Shown piece after piece: positions 53,236-61,849 of a stretch of DNA of 64,000 nucleotides. The number at the start of each line of letters is the position of its first letter. Within the stretch, counting starts at the first letter, position 1. The translations under genes were made by a program, and so were the position numbers. The notes below the pieces were generated by a model. That model worked only from the letters and a program-made list of their open reading frames with translations, made no database searches and was not told where the DNA came from. The DNA comes from Roseovarius faecimaris. GTDB lineage: Bacteria > Pseudomonadota > Alphaproteobacteria > Rhodobacterales > Rhodobacteraceae. Location of the stretch: assembly GCF_009762325.1 (NCBI RefSeq), contig NZ_CP034348.1, forward strand, positions 3,106,501 through 3,170,500. The letters run 5' to 3'.

Positions 53236-54111
53236 TTAATTCATCAACCCGGCAAAGCGCATCGCATCTTCGACCAGCACCTTGGTGCCGTCGCTCAGTC
53301 CGGTCAGCGGTGAACGCACTTCCTCGCTGCACAGCCCCAGCTTGGACATGGCGTATTTCGCGCCCACCAGCCCCGGCTCGGTAAAGATCGCCTTGTGCAG
53401 CGGCATCAGCTTGTCCTGAAGCTCCAGCGCGCGGGCGTAATCGCCTTCCAGCGTGGCCTCCTGCACCTGTGCCACAAGCTTGGGCGCCACGTTCGCCGTG
53501 ACCGAGATCACCCCCACGCCGCCTTGGGCGTTGAACCCATGGGCGGTGGCATCCTCTCCGGATAACTGTATGAAATCCTTGCCACAAGTCATGCGCTGAT
53601 GGCTGACCCGGGCCAGATCGCCGGTGGCATCCTTGACCCCGACAATCCGCGGCAGCTTGGCCAGCTCGCCCATGGTCTCGGGGCTCATATCCACGACCGA
53701 GCGGCCGGGAATGTTGTAGATGATGATCGGCAGCTCACAGCAATCGTGCAGCGCCGTGTAATGGGCAATCAACCCGCGCTGGGTGGGCTTGTTGTAATAG
53801 GGCGTCACCACCAGCGCCGCGTTGGCGCCCACCTTCTCGGCATGCTGCATAAACCGCATGGATTCCAAGGTGTTATTCGATCCAGCCCCGGCAATGACAG
53901 GGATCCGGCCGGCGGCGGCACGCACCACTTCCTCGACCACCGTCTCATGCTCTTCATGGCTCAGCGTCGGGCTTTCACCGGTCGTGCCCACAGGGACCAG
54001 CCCGTGCGAACCTTCCCCGATATGCCATTCCACGAGTTTCTTGAGCGTATCGAGGTCCAGCTCACCGTTCTTGAACGGTGTGACCAGGGCAGGAAAAGAT
54101 CCTTTGAACAT
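53236..54111 (-). CDS. dapA: 4-hydroxy-tetrahydrodipicolinate synthase
   Basis: 291 residues, class I aldolase barrel that condenses pyruvate with aspartate semialdehyde in lysine/meso-diaminopimelate synthesis. Seen: [33 protein letters not shown] (about 40-56), Tyr in [33 protein letters not shown], and Schiff-base Lys in [20 protein letters not shown] precedes ATG 54111. Divergent from the lytic transglycosylase, both serving cell-wall metabolism. Confidence 0.95.
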   Translation of the reverse strand: MFKGSFPALVTPFKNGELDLDTLKKLVEWHIGEGSHGLVPVGTTGESPTLSHEEHETVVEEVVRAAAGRIPVIAGAGSNNTLESMRFMQHAEKVGANAALVVTPYYNKPTQRGLIAHYTALHDCCELPIIIYNIPGRSVVDMSPETMGELAKLPRIVGVKDATGDLARVSHQRMTCGKDFIQLSGEDATAHGFNAQGGVGVISVTANVAPKLVAQVQEATLEGDYARALELQDKLMPLHKAIFTEPGLVGAKYAMSKLGLCSEEVRSPLTGLSDGTKVLVEDAMRFAGLMN

Positions 54112-54277
54112 GATACACTCCTCTTTCGTTTCAATGGCTTAGGCCAATCGGCCTGATGATCCCCAGGTGCTGCGCCAAGCGGGAAGCCGCCCAGATGCCA
54201 TGTTTGTGCATGGACGGCTGACAGGTGCGCCCCTAGGTTGGCGTTGTCTACTCTTTGGTTAAGCGGAATTGCAAGAG

Positions 54278-56293
54278 ATGTTGCGCCGGCTCGCTGTTTT
54301 ATTGGGGTTTTTGTGCTCTGCGGTCGCCGCAGGCGCGCAGTCTCCGCCCGGCACAGCGACGCTGATTCTGCCCGAGCCGCCGCCCCGTATCGCCCCGCGC
54401 CCCCTCGCCTCCGCGCTTCATGCCATGCGCGAGGGCCGCTGGGACGTGGCCCGCGAGCTTGCCGCGCGCGACGGTCCGGCCGCCAGCCAGATGATTGACT
54501 GGTACTGGCTTCTGGCCGGGTTCGGCACCCTGCGCGAGATCATGGATTTCACCAATGCGCATCCCGACTGGCCCGCGCGGGATTACCTTCGCAAGCAGGC
54601 CGAAACCAAGGTGGATGAAGCGGATCAAACTGATATTCTTGAGTTTTTTCGCTTCGAGCCACCCCAGACCGGCGCCGGGGTTCTCGCCCATGCCGCGGCG
54701 CTCAGCACCATCGGCCAACAGGGCGATGCAGAGGCCAGCCTCGTCCTGGCCTGGCGGTCCTTTGACCTGAGCACCGAGGAACACAACGCGTTTCTGGCAG
54801 CGCATGAACCTTTGCTCAAACCGCATCACGAGGCACGGCTCGACATGGCCTGGTGGCGCGGGCTGAAGGATGTGGAGCTGATGCTTCCCCTGGTCAGCGA
54901 GACCAGGCGCAATCTGATCGCGGCGCGGCAACTGGCCAAATCCGGCGGTTCGGGGCTGAACGAGGCGATTGAGGCCCTGCCCGAGGCTTTGCGTACCGAC
55001 GCCGGGATCGCCTATGGGCAGTTCAACCGATTTGTAAAATCCGACGCAGACGCCGCTATCGCTTTGTTATTAAAGCAAAGTCGTCTGGAGAACGGCCTCG
55101 GCCAGCCCGAGAAATGGGCCAGCTGGCGCCGCGCCCTGGCCCGCGCTCAGATGCGCGAGGGCAACCCCGCCGTGGCCTATGAACTGGCCGCCCTGCACCA
55201 GTTGGTCGAAGGATCCTCCTATTCCGATCTCGAATGGCTGTCAGGCTATCTCGCCCTGACCTACCTGAAAGAACCGGAACTGGCCCTGGACCATTTCCAG
55301 CGGTTCCGCGCCGCGGTTGGCTCGCCCATTTCGCTGGGCCGCGCCGGGTACTGGATCGGCCGCGCCCAAGAGGCATTGGGAGATGCCGAAGCCGCCCAGC
55401 TTGCCTATGCCGAAGGGGCGAAGCATCAGACGAGTTTCTATGGCCTTCTGGCCGCCGAACGCGCGGGACTGCCCGTGGACCCTGAGCTGTCCGGTCAGGA
55501 GCGGTTTTCGTCAATAAAAGAAGGGCCTCTGGCGCAATCCAGTGCCGTGGAGGCGATGGTTCTGTCCTTTGCCATGGGCGACCGGAACAAGGCCGAACGC
55601 TTCGTGCGCCATATGGCCGACACGCTGCCGCGCGCGCAGCTTGGTCAACTCGCGGCGCTGCTGGAAGAGCTGGGGGCCGCGCATCTGCTGGTGATGCTGG
55701 GCAAGGGCGCCGCACAGCGCGGGATCGTGCTGCATGGGGCGTATTATCCACTGCACCCGCTGACCGAAATGACACTGCCTGTTCCCGAGGAGCTGGCTTT
55801 GGCCATTGCCCGCCGCGAAAGCGAGTTTGACCCGGATGTGGTCAGCGGCGCGGGCGCGCAGGGTCTGATGCAGGTGATGCCCGGCACCGCGCGCGATGTG
55901 GCACGGGATCTGGGCCTTGAGCACGATCCGTCCCGGGTGCTGTCCGACTGGACCTATAACGCCACGCTGGGCGCGGAGTACCTGGCCCAGATGGCAGAGC
56001 AGTTTGACGGGAATATCGTCATGATTTCAGCCGCCTATAATGCAGGCCCGGCCCGCCCGCCACGCTGGATGGAGACGTTCGGAGACCCGCGCGGCAGCCG
56101 CGCGGATGACACCAATATCGTCGACTGGATCGAACATATCCCTTTCCGGGAAACGCGGAACTACGTGATGCGGGTCTCGGAAAGCCTGCCGGTCTATCGC
56201 GCGCGTCTGGGCAAGGATCCGCTGCCGCAGCCGTTCAGCGCAGAGCTGACGGGGCGCAGCATCGAACCGCGCCCCCTGGCCCCCGGAGAGTGA
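54278..56293 (+). CDS. Soluble lytic murein transglycosylase (Slt type)
   Basis: 671 residues. Signal peptide MLRRLAVLLGFLCSAVAAGAQ; a long alpha-superhelical region (about 40-490) of the Slt70 kind; C-terminal GH23 domain with catalytic Glu in LALAIARRESEFDPDVVSGAGAQGLMQVMPGTARDVA (about 505-541) and ISAAYNAGPARPPRW. Cleaves MurNAc-GlcNAc bonds to 1,6-anhydro products in the periplasm. ATG 54278 is preferred over TTG 54269. Divergent from dapA. Confidence 0.92.
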   Translation: MLRRLAVLLGFLCSAVAAGAQSPPGTATLILPEPPPRIAPRPLASALHAMREGRWDVARELAARDGPAASQMIDWYWLLAGFGTLREIMDFTNAHPDWPARDYLRKQAETKVDEADQTDILEFFRFEPPQTGAGVLAHAAALSTIGQQGDAEASLVLAWRSFDLSTEEHNAFLAAHEPLLKPHHEARLDMAWWRGLKDVELMLPLVSETRRNLIAARQLAKSGGSGLNEAIEALPEALRTDAGIAYGQFNRFVKSDADAAIALLLKQSRLENGLGQPEKWASWRRALARAQMREGNPAVAYELAALHQLVEGSSYSDLEWLSGYLALTYLKEPELALDHFQRFRAAVGSPISLGRAGYWIGRAQEALGDAEAAQLAYAEGAKHQTSFYGLLAAERAGLPVDPELSGQERFSSIKEGPLAQSSAVEAMVLSFAMGDRNKAERFVRHMADTLPRAQLGQLAALLEELGAAHLLVMLGKGAAQRGIVLHGAYYPLHPLTEMTLPVPEELALAIARRESEFDPDVVSGAGAQGLMQVMPGTARDVARDLGLEHDPSRVLSDWTYNATLGAEYLAQMAEQFDGNIVMISAAYNAGPARPPRWMETFGDPRGSRADDTNIVDWIEHIPFRETRNYVMRVSESLPVYRARLGKDPLPQPFSAELTGRSIEPRPLAPGE

Positions 56294-56300
56294 GGCCAGA

Positions 56301-57443
56301 TCAGAAGGATGTGCGCCAGGCGAGGCCCAGCATCCAATCGGTCTTGAGCATCGGCCCGTTGAGATCCTGATAGACCGGCACGCCCAGCTCCACGCCAAAC
56401 TTGTGGCCCTTGAGCAGCCCCTGCTGCGGGCTGAAATCAGCCCCGGCAAAGAGCGTCACCCGGTCGCCGCCATAGCTAAGCGGGTCCGCCCCCGGCGATG
56501 CCCCGCCAATATTGACATCGATCCCGTCGATCCGGCCAAGGCGCGCGGCCTCGGCCCGGCCCGAGAGGCTCACCCAGGGGGCGGCCCTGTAGCTGACCCA
56601 GGCGGTTGCCGCGATCTCATCCCCCAGCGAATACCCCTCGTCATTGGACCCAAGCCTGATTGTCCCGCGCAGTTGTGCGCCATAACTGATCGCCCCCTTG
56701 CTGGCCTGGTAGGTCAGCGCGGGACGCAGGTCATAGGTGCCCGAGCCAAGCTGCATCGCATAACCAAGCCGCCGTGTGGGGCGCATCCCCATGGGTGTGA
56801 ACATCTGACCGGTTTCGGTGATCGATCCCGTCGGCAGGCTCAGCCCCAGCGTGGCGTTGAGCCTGTGCGGGCCTTTTGTCAGCAATCCCATCGTGGCCCC
56901 GATCCGGATGTCACCCAGCCCTTCCGAATGGCGCTTTGACGTGCCGAGTACGGTCGTGCCAACCGGCCCCTGATAGGTGATCGCGGTCATGTCCTTTTCG
57001 ATATAGGGCACCATGGCCATCACGGTCACATTGTCGCTCAGCCCATACATCGCGCTGATCATATGCATTTCGGTGGTCATACTGTCGGGAATAACCCGAA
57101 GCGTCGGCGGCATGCCCGGCATACCGGCAAAGCGATTGGGCTGGGTGGTCGCAGCCTGATCGGCGGTCAGATCACTGGTGCCAAGGCGCAGTCCGTCCAT
57201 GGACATATGGCCAAAGCGATAGCCAAGCATGACCTTTCCTTTCGGCAAAAGGTGCCGCCCCATCACACCGATCGGACCATGTGCATGCATCGCATGACCC
57301 ATGCCGCCATGGCCCATGGCCTTGTGATCCATATTAGTCTGATGGGTCATATCGCCGGTCATCTTGTCGCCCGCCAGGGCCACAGGCGCGCTCATCGCCA
57401 GCCCTGCGCCAAGGCAGAGGGCGGTCAGTTTTTTAAGTGTCAT
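56301..57443 (-). CDS. Outer-membrane beta-barrel protein with Met/His-rich N-terminus
   Basis: 380 residues. Signal peptide to about LAMSAPVALAG, then a Met/His-rich segment of about 35 residues (HQTNMDHKAMGHGG..., MGHAMHAHG) that looks metal binding, then a barrel with alternating strands ending in WMLGLAWRTSF, an aromatic C-terminus recognised by the Bam machinery. Resembles the MetA-pathway (phenol degradation) porin-like family (PF13557). ATG 57443 follows GAGAG; a GTG six bases earlier is possible. Copper handling is inference. Confidence 0.72.
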   Translation of the reverse strand: MTLKKLTALCLGAGLAMSAPVALAGDKMTGDMTHQTNMDHKAMGHGGMGHAMHAHGPIGVMGRHLLPKGKVMLGYRFGHMSMDGLRLGTSDLTADQAATTQPNRFAGMPGMPPTLRVIPDSMTTEMHMISAMYGLSDNVTVMAMVPYIEKDMTAITYQGPVGTTVLGTSKRHSEGLGDIRIGATMGLLTKGPHRLNATLGLSLPTGSITETGQMFTPMGMRPTRRLGYAMQLGSGTYDLRPALTYQASKGAISYGAQLRGTIRLGSNDEGYSLGDEIAATAWVSYRAAPWVSLSGRAEAARLGRIDGIDVNIGGASPGADPLSYGGDRVTLFAGADFSPQQGLLKGHKFGVELGVPVYQDLNGPMLKTDWMLGLAWRTSF

Positions 57444-57510
57444 TGTCACGTCTCTCGTTCGGGCCTGCCGGTCAGGCGGCCCTGTGTTCTGAATTCAAGG
57501 TGAAGAAAGG

Positions 57511-57876
57511 TCAGACCAGTGCGGGAGGCGCGCGAGACCGATAGGCCGATGGGATGACACCGGAGGGCAGGTTGTGCCCGGCGAGGGGGCGTGCCTCCAG
57601 CACGGAAAGAGAAACCGGGGCCGGATCTGGCGGATGCACATCGGCCAGCATCGACATGATACCGAAGAACGGGCACGGTTCGGCATCGAACCCGCTGTCA
57701 TCGTCAACGGGCTGGCCATCTTCCATCGAGATATAGATGATCTCGCCGCCCGCGCAGATCGCCATGATTCCGGGCGCGGGCGAGGCCATGATGAACGGGG
57801 CCGCCACCACACGCAGCGACAGCACCAGCACAAGGGCCAGGCAGAACAGGCTGTGGAAGATGCGTGGATGTTTCAT
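57511..57876 (-). CDS. Small secreted protein, DUF2946-like
   Basis: 121 residues starting MKHPRIFHSLFCLALVLVLSLRVVAA, a clear signal or anchor helix, then a short domain with Cys in MAICAGGEIIYISMEDG and AEPCPFFGIMSML. The Cys pair and length resemble DUF2946 proteins found beside copper outer-membrane genes. It is upstream of the Met/His-rich outer-membrane gene on the same strand, 67 bases away. Start uncertain: ATG 57903 would lengthen it by nine residues. Neither has a strong ribosome site. Confidence 0.6.
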   Translation of the reverse strand: MKHPRIFHSLFCLALVLVLSLRVVAAPFIMASPAPGIMAICAGGEIIYISMEDGQPVDDDSGFDAEPCPFFGIMSMLADVHPPDPAPVSLSVLEARPLAGHNLPSGVIPSAYRSRAPPALV

Positions 57877-57953
57877 GGGCCCGTAACTGTATTCTGCCGG
57901 CATTCAAACATCAGTCAGAGCGCAGGTCGCTGCGTCAAATCATCCACCTGAGA

Positions 57954-58826
57954 TCAGCCCTTGCTGCGGACCCGCTGACGCCAGAGCGTGAACAGCCCCG
58001 CCGCCACGACCAGGGCCGCGCCGAGCGCCACGTTGAGGCGGATGGTTTCGTTGAAGACGGTAATGCCCACCGCGCTGGCAAAGACCAGTTGCAGATAGGC
58101 AAAGGGCTGTACCGCGCTGGCCTCGGCCACCTCGTAACATTTGATCAGCGTATAATGCCCCAGCGCGCCGGTGATACAAAGTGCCCCCATCCACACCCAG
58201 TCAGACGCGATCATCGGTTCCCAGAACCAGATCCCGACCGCCGTCATCGCCACGCTGCCGACCGTTCCGGTCCAGAAAAAGCTTGTCGCCGCCGAATCCT
58301 TCCGGGCCACATAGCGCGTAAGCAGGCCATAGACGGCAAACATCAGCGCCGCCATCAGAGGCACCACCGCCTCGGGCTGAAACACGCCGAACCCGGGCTC
58401 CAGGATGATAATCACCCCGACGAAACCCACTCCGATGGCCGCCCAGCGGCGCCAGCCCACATGCTCTCCCAGGATCGGGCCGGACAGGGCCGCGATCAGA
58501 AGTGGATAACAGGCAAAGACCACGTGTGTTTCGATCAGCCCCAGAAGGGTGAAGCCCAGGATCATCACGCAAATCTCGGCCACCAGAAGAATGGCCCGAA
58601 ATCCTTGCAGGAATGGCTGCGTCGTGGCCGCGGCCGCGCGGATGCCCCCGGCCTTTCGGCTGGCCACGGCGATCACGAAGGCCGCGAAAAACCAATAGCG
58701 GATCATCACCACCATCAGCACGTTATACTCTCCCCCGAGATGGCGAGAGATGCCGTCCTGTACGGCAAAGATGAAGGTGGTGATCACCATCATCAGGATG
58801 CCAAGGCGCGTATTCTGTTCGGTCAT
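57954..58826 (-). CDS. EamA-family (DMT) transporter
   Basis: 290 residues, ten predicted helices in two EamA repeats: LGILMMVITTFIFAVQDGISRHLG, VVFACYPLLIAALSGPILGEHVG, SAVGITVFNETIRLNVALGAALVVAAGLF. The conserved DGISR and GE(x)VG motifs fit RarD/EamA exporters. Start overlaps the mnmD stop by 4 bases (ATGA), so they are coupled. Substrate unknown. Confidence 0.85.
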   Translation of the reverse strand: MTEQNTRLGILMMVITTFIFAVQDGISRHLGGEYNVLMVVMIRYWFFAAFVIAVASRKAGGIRAAAATTQPFLQGFRAILLVAEICVMILGFTLLGLIETHVVFACYPLLIAALSGPILGEHVGWRRWAAIGVGFVGVIIILEPGFGVFQPEAVVPLMAALMFAVYGLLTRYVARKDSAATSFFWTGTVGSVAMTAVGIWFWEPMIASDWVWMGALCITGALGHYTLIKCYEVAEASAVQPFAYLQLVFASAVGITVFNETIRLNVALGAALVVAAGLFTLWRQRVRSKG

Positions 58827-59500
58827 GGGCCGGGCTTTCGGGCAGTGGTCATGTGACGCTTGCGGCCATAGCCCGACACGCGGGTGACGTCAAAGCCTGC
58901 CGTCTCCAGCCCGCGCCGCACGAAGCCCGCCGCCGTATATGTCGCAGCGGTGCCTCCGGGGGTGGTGTGGCGCGCGACCTCGGCCATAAGCGAGGCTTCC
59001 CAAAGCTCGGGGTTTTTGGCCGGTGAAAACCCGTCGAGAAACCACGCATCGGCCCGGCCCTGCCAGGCGCTCAGCGTCTCGCGCGCATCGCCATGGATCA
59101 GGGTGAAATGCAGATCGGGCAGGCGAATGTCCTGCGCGCCGCGTCTCCAGAACGCGGCCAGCTCATCGGCCGGACCCGCCAGTTCGGAAAATGCCGCTTG
59201 CGCGCGGATCATCTCTTCTGCGCGCATCGGGTAGGCCTCGAAGGAGGTAAAGCGCAGCACACCCGGCACCTGTTGGGCGCGCCATGCCGCCAGCGTTGTC
59301 AGCAGGTTCAGCCCCGTGCCAAAGCCCAGTTCAGCCACGTGAAAGCCATCGACAAAGCGCGCGGGCAACCCGTTACCCGCCAGAAAAACATGGCGCGTCT
59401 CCGCCAGCCCGTTTTCAAGACTGAAATACGGGTCGTCAAACCGGGTCGAGACGGGCACATCGCCCGTCCGCCAGTCAAGCTCTGCGTGCTGGTCCTGCAT
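58823..59500 (-). CDS. mnmD: tRNA 5-(aminomethyl)uridine methyltransferase MnmD
   Basis: 225 residues, the methyltransferase part of MnmC. It adds the last methyl of mnm5(s2)U34 in tRNA. Seen: DWRTGDVPVSTRFDDPYFSLENGLAETRHVFLAGNGLPARF, SAM motif VAELGFGTGLNLLTTLAAW, LHFTLIHGDARETLSAW, ADAWFLDGFSPAKNPELWEASLM and AATYTAAGFVRRGLETAGFDV. ATG 59500 gives the full N-terminus; a longer frame runs into the divergent oxidoreductase gene. Divergent FAD gene may supply the other MnmC half. Confidence 0.9.
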   Translation of the reverse strand: MQDQHAELDWRTGDVPVSTRFDDPYFSLENGLAETRHVFLAGNGLPARFVDGFHVAELGFGTGLNLLTTLAAWRAQQVPGVLRFTSFEAYPMRAEEMIRAQAAFSELAGPADELAAFWRRGAQDIRLPDLHFTLIHGDARETLSAWQGRADAWFLDGFSPAKNPELWEASLMAEVARHTTPGGTAATYTAAGFVRRGLETAGFDVTRVSGYGRKRHMTTARKPGP

Positions 59501-59563
59501 GGGGCCTTCCGTTAGACAGGCAGGGAACACCCGCGACCATGCAGAGGAGTGCGCCGCTTGGCA

Positions 59564-60595
59564 ATGGCAGATGTCACCGTGATGGGGGCCGGAATATTCG
59601 GCCTCAGCATCGCCTGGGCGTGCCAGTCCAAAGGCGCGAAGGTGCGCGTAATCGACCCGGGCGGGCCGGGCGCCGGAGCCTCGGGCGGTGTGGTCGGGGC
59701 GCTGGCCCCGCATGTGCCGGAAAACTGGAACGACAAGAAGGCGTTTCAGCTCGACAGCCTGCTGATCGCGGAAGACTTCTGGCGGGATGTGCAGGCGGTT
59801 TCGGGTATCGATCCGGGCTATGCGCGACTTGGTCGGTTGCAGCCGCTGACCGATGCGGCGGCGGTCGGGTTGGCGCGGGCCCGCGAAGAAAACGCCAAGG
59901 GCCTGTGGCGCGGACAGGCCAGCTGGTCGGTCGTGGACGGGGGCGGTCATGACTGGGCACCCGTGTCGCCAACCGGCCTTCTTGTCCACGACACGCTGAC
60001 GGCCCGGCTGCACCCGCGGCGCGCCTGTGCCTCACTGGCCGCCGCCATTGCCAGCCGTGGCGGCGAGATTGCGCGGGACGGGACCGCAGAAGGCAAACGG
60101 ATCTGGGCCACCGGTGTTGCCGGGCTGGAAGAGCTGAACGCCGCGCACCACCGCACCGTGGGCAACGCGGTCAAGGGGCAAGGCGCGCTCTTGCAATTCG
60201 AGGCCCGCCACATGCCCCAGCTCTTTGCGGGTGGGGTGCATATCGTTCCGCATGGCGATGGCACGGTGGCGATCGGATCCACCAGCGAGCGTGACTTCGA
60301 CGACCCGACAGCCACCGATGCGCAGCTTGACGCGGTGATCGACGCGGCGATGCAGGCCGTGCCGGTGCTGCATGGCGCGCGGGTGATGGAACGCTGGGCC
60401 GGGCTGCGTCCGCGCAGTCGCTCGCGCGCGCCGATGCTGGGGTCCCATCCGCTGCGTGAGGGCGAGTTTATCGCCAATGGCGGTTTCAAGATCGGTTTTG
60501 GCATGGCGCCCGGGGTGGCGCAGGTCATGGCCGATCTGGTGCTGGAGGGTCATGACGCCATCCCGCAGGGTTTCCGCCCCGAAGCGTCGCTCTGA
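59564..60595 (+). CDS. FAD-dependent oxidoreductase, possible MnmC1-like
   Basis: 343 residues. DAO-type FAD fold: VTVMGAGIFGLSIAWACQSKGAKVRVIDPG (dinucleotide motif GxGxxG) and GAGASGGVVGALAPHVPENW at about 38-57, the GASG...GAL.P pattern of MnmC C-terminal domains; C-terminal GLRPRSRSRAPMLG and NGGFKIGFGMAPGVAQVMADL. Alternative: glycine oxidase/ThiO-like. Start uncertain among GTG 59549, TTG 59558 (best spaced from GAGGAG) and ATG 59564. Head to head with mnmD. Confidence 0.78.
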   Translation: MADVTVMGAGIFGLSIAWACQSKGAKVRVIDPGGPGAGASGGVVGALAPHVPENWNDKKAFQLDSLLIAEDFWRDVQAVSGIDPGYARLGRLQPLTDAAAVGLARAREENAKGLWRGQASWSVVDGGGHDWAPVSPTGLLVHDTLTARLHPRRACASLAAAIASRGGEIARDGTAEGKRIWATGVAGLEELNAAHHRTVGNAVKGQGALLQFEARHMPQLFAGGVHIVPHGDGTVAIGSTSERDFDDPTATDAQLDAVIDAAMQAVPVLHGARVMERWAGLRPRSRSRAPMLGSHPLREGEFIANGGFKIGFGMAPGVAQVMADLVLEGHDAIPQGFRPEASL

Positions 60596-60625
60596 TCCGG
60601 CACCCCGGTCCGGGCGCGGGACAGG

Positions 60626-61417
60626 TTACCCGGCCTCGGCCACCATGCATTGCCGACCATCCGGGCCCCGCACCCAGCCCGCTCCATCCTTCCAGCAGAA
60701 TTCAGCGGTTTCGAAATCCATCAGCGGCGATGTCGCCCGGAAGCTGAAGCGCGAAAGCCCGCCCAGCCTGGCCTCGGCCATCAGCATCAGGTGCTGCGCC
60801 AGCAAAGGACCATGCACCACCAGCCCGGTATAGCCTTCAAACTCACGCGCATAGTCGCGGTCATAATGGATACGATGGCCGTTGAAGGTCAGCGCCGAAT
60901 AGCGAAACAGCAAGGTCGCGTCAAAGCTGCGCGCCTCTGACAGCGCCTCATCGGTGCGCGCAACAGGCGCGGTGGGCCCGGGCGCGGCAGGGTCGGGATC
61001 TTCGCGATAGACCAGATCCTGCCAATCGGTGAGGCAACGCCGCCCGTCCTGCCAGATCTCGTGCCGGAGTGTGACGATCCCCAGGGCCCCGCTTCGCCCG
61101 GTCTTGCGCTTCGCCGTCTCGCAGACAGAGCGCCGCTGGGCGGGTTGGCCCGCGCGCAAAGGGGTCTCGAACTCCAGCCGCCCCCCGGCCCACATCCGCC
61201 GGGGCAGCCCCATATCGGGGATCAGCCCCCCAAGCTTCGGGTGCCCGTCGCGGCCCAATGCCCCGGGCGGTTTTGGCTCCCAGAAATACAGTTGGTGGAA
61301 AAAGGGCGGCAGCGCCTCGCCCGCCGCAAAACCGCGCGGCTGGCCCAGCGTCGCCATCATCGCCTCGGCCCGTGCCGGATCAATCACATCTTCGGAGATT
61401 TGCATTTCGGCGCTCAT
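60626..61417 (-). CDS. MaoC-like acyl-CoA hydratase (mesaconyl-C4-CoA hydratase type)
   Basis: 263 residues with two hot-dog halves. N-terminal half has HQLYFWEPKPPGALGRDGHPKLGGLIPDMGLPRRMWAGGRLEF, the pattern of FAS1-type/HTD2-like dehydratases; C-terminal half has LLFRYSALTFNGHRIHYDRDYAREFEGYTGLVVHGPLLAQHLM with hydratase Asp/His. Close to mesaconyl-C4-CoA hydratase-like proteins common in roseobacters, used for branched or methylated acyl-CoA. Exact substrate unknown. Divergent from the VOC gene. Confidence 0.82.
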   Translation of the reverse strand: MSAEMQISEDVIDPARAEAMMATLGQPRGFAAGEALPPFFHQLYFWEPKPPGALGRDGHPKLGGLIPDMGLPRRMWAGGRLEFETPLRAGQPAQRRSVCETAKRKTGRSGALGIVTLRHEIWQDGRRCLTDWQDLVYREDPDPAAPGPTAPVARTDEALSEARSFDATLLFRYSALTFNGHRIHYDRDYAREFEGYTGLVVHGPLLAQHLMLMAEARLGGLSRFSFRATSPLMDFETAEFCWKDGAGWVRGPDGRQCMVAEAG

Positions 61418-61459
61418 GCGGCGAAGCTACGGCGCGCGCCCGACAGGAACAATGCCGAA

Positions 61460-61849
61460 ATGCAACCGCATGTGACCTCACTCGACCATCTCGTGCTCAC
61501 CGTGGCCGAGTTTGACCGGACAATCACCTTTTACCGCGATGTGCTTGGCATGGAGCTTGTCACCTTTGGCGCGCCTCCAAGATATGCGCTGCGCTTCGGC
61601 GTGCAGAAGATCAATCTGCATCTTGCCGGGCAGGAACTGGAGCCCAAGGAACGTGCGCCCGGGCCGGGCACGGCCGACCTGTGCTTTCTGACGGACACAT
61701 CCCTCACGGACTGGCAGGCGCATCTGACCAGACAGGGGATTCCCGTCGAAGACGGCCCCGTGCCGCGCACCGGGGCCGCGGGGCCGATCATGTCGCTTTA
61801 TCTGCGTGATCCCGATGGGAACCTGATCGAGATTTCCCAACCGGCTTAA
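61460..61849 (+). CDS. VOC-family (glyoxalase-like) protein
   Basis: 129 residues: SLDHLVLTVAEFDRTITFYRDVLGMELVTF, RYALRFGVQKINLHLAGQELEPKERAPGPGTADLCFLTD and MSLYLRDPDGNLIEISQP, the usual glyoxalase/bleomycin/dioxygenase fold with metal ligands His, His and Glu. Close to virulence-associated VOC proteins. ATG 61460 chosen. Its stop overlaps that of the convergent MEMO1 fusion by 4 bases. Confidence 0.85.
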   Translation: MQPHVTSLDHLVLTVAEFDRTITFYRDVLGMELVTFGAPPRYALRFGVQKINLHLAGQELEPKERAPGPGTADLCFLTDTSLTDWQAHLTRQGIPVEDGPVPRTGAAGPIMSLYLRDPDGNLIEISQPA

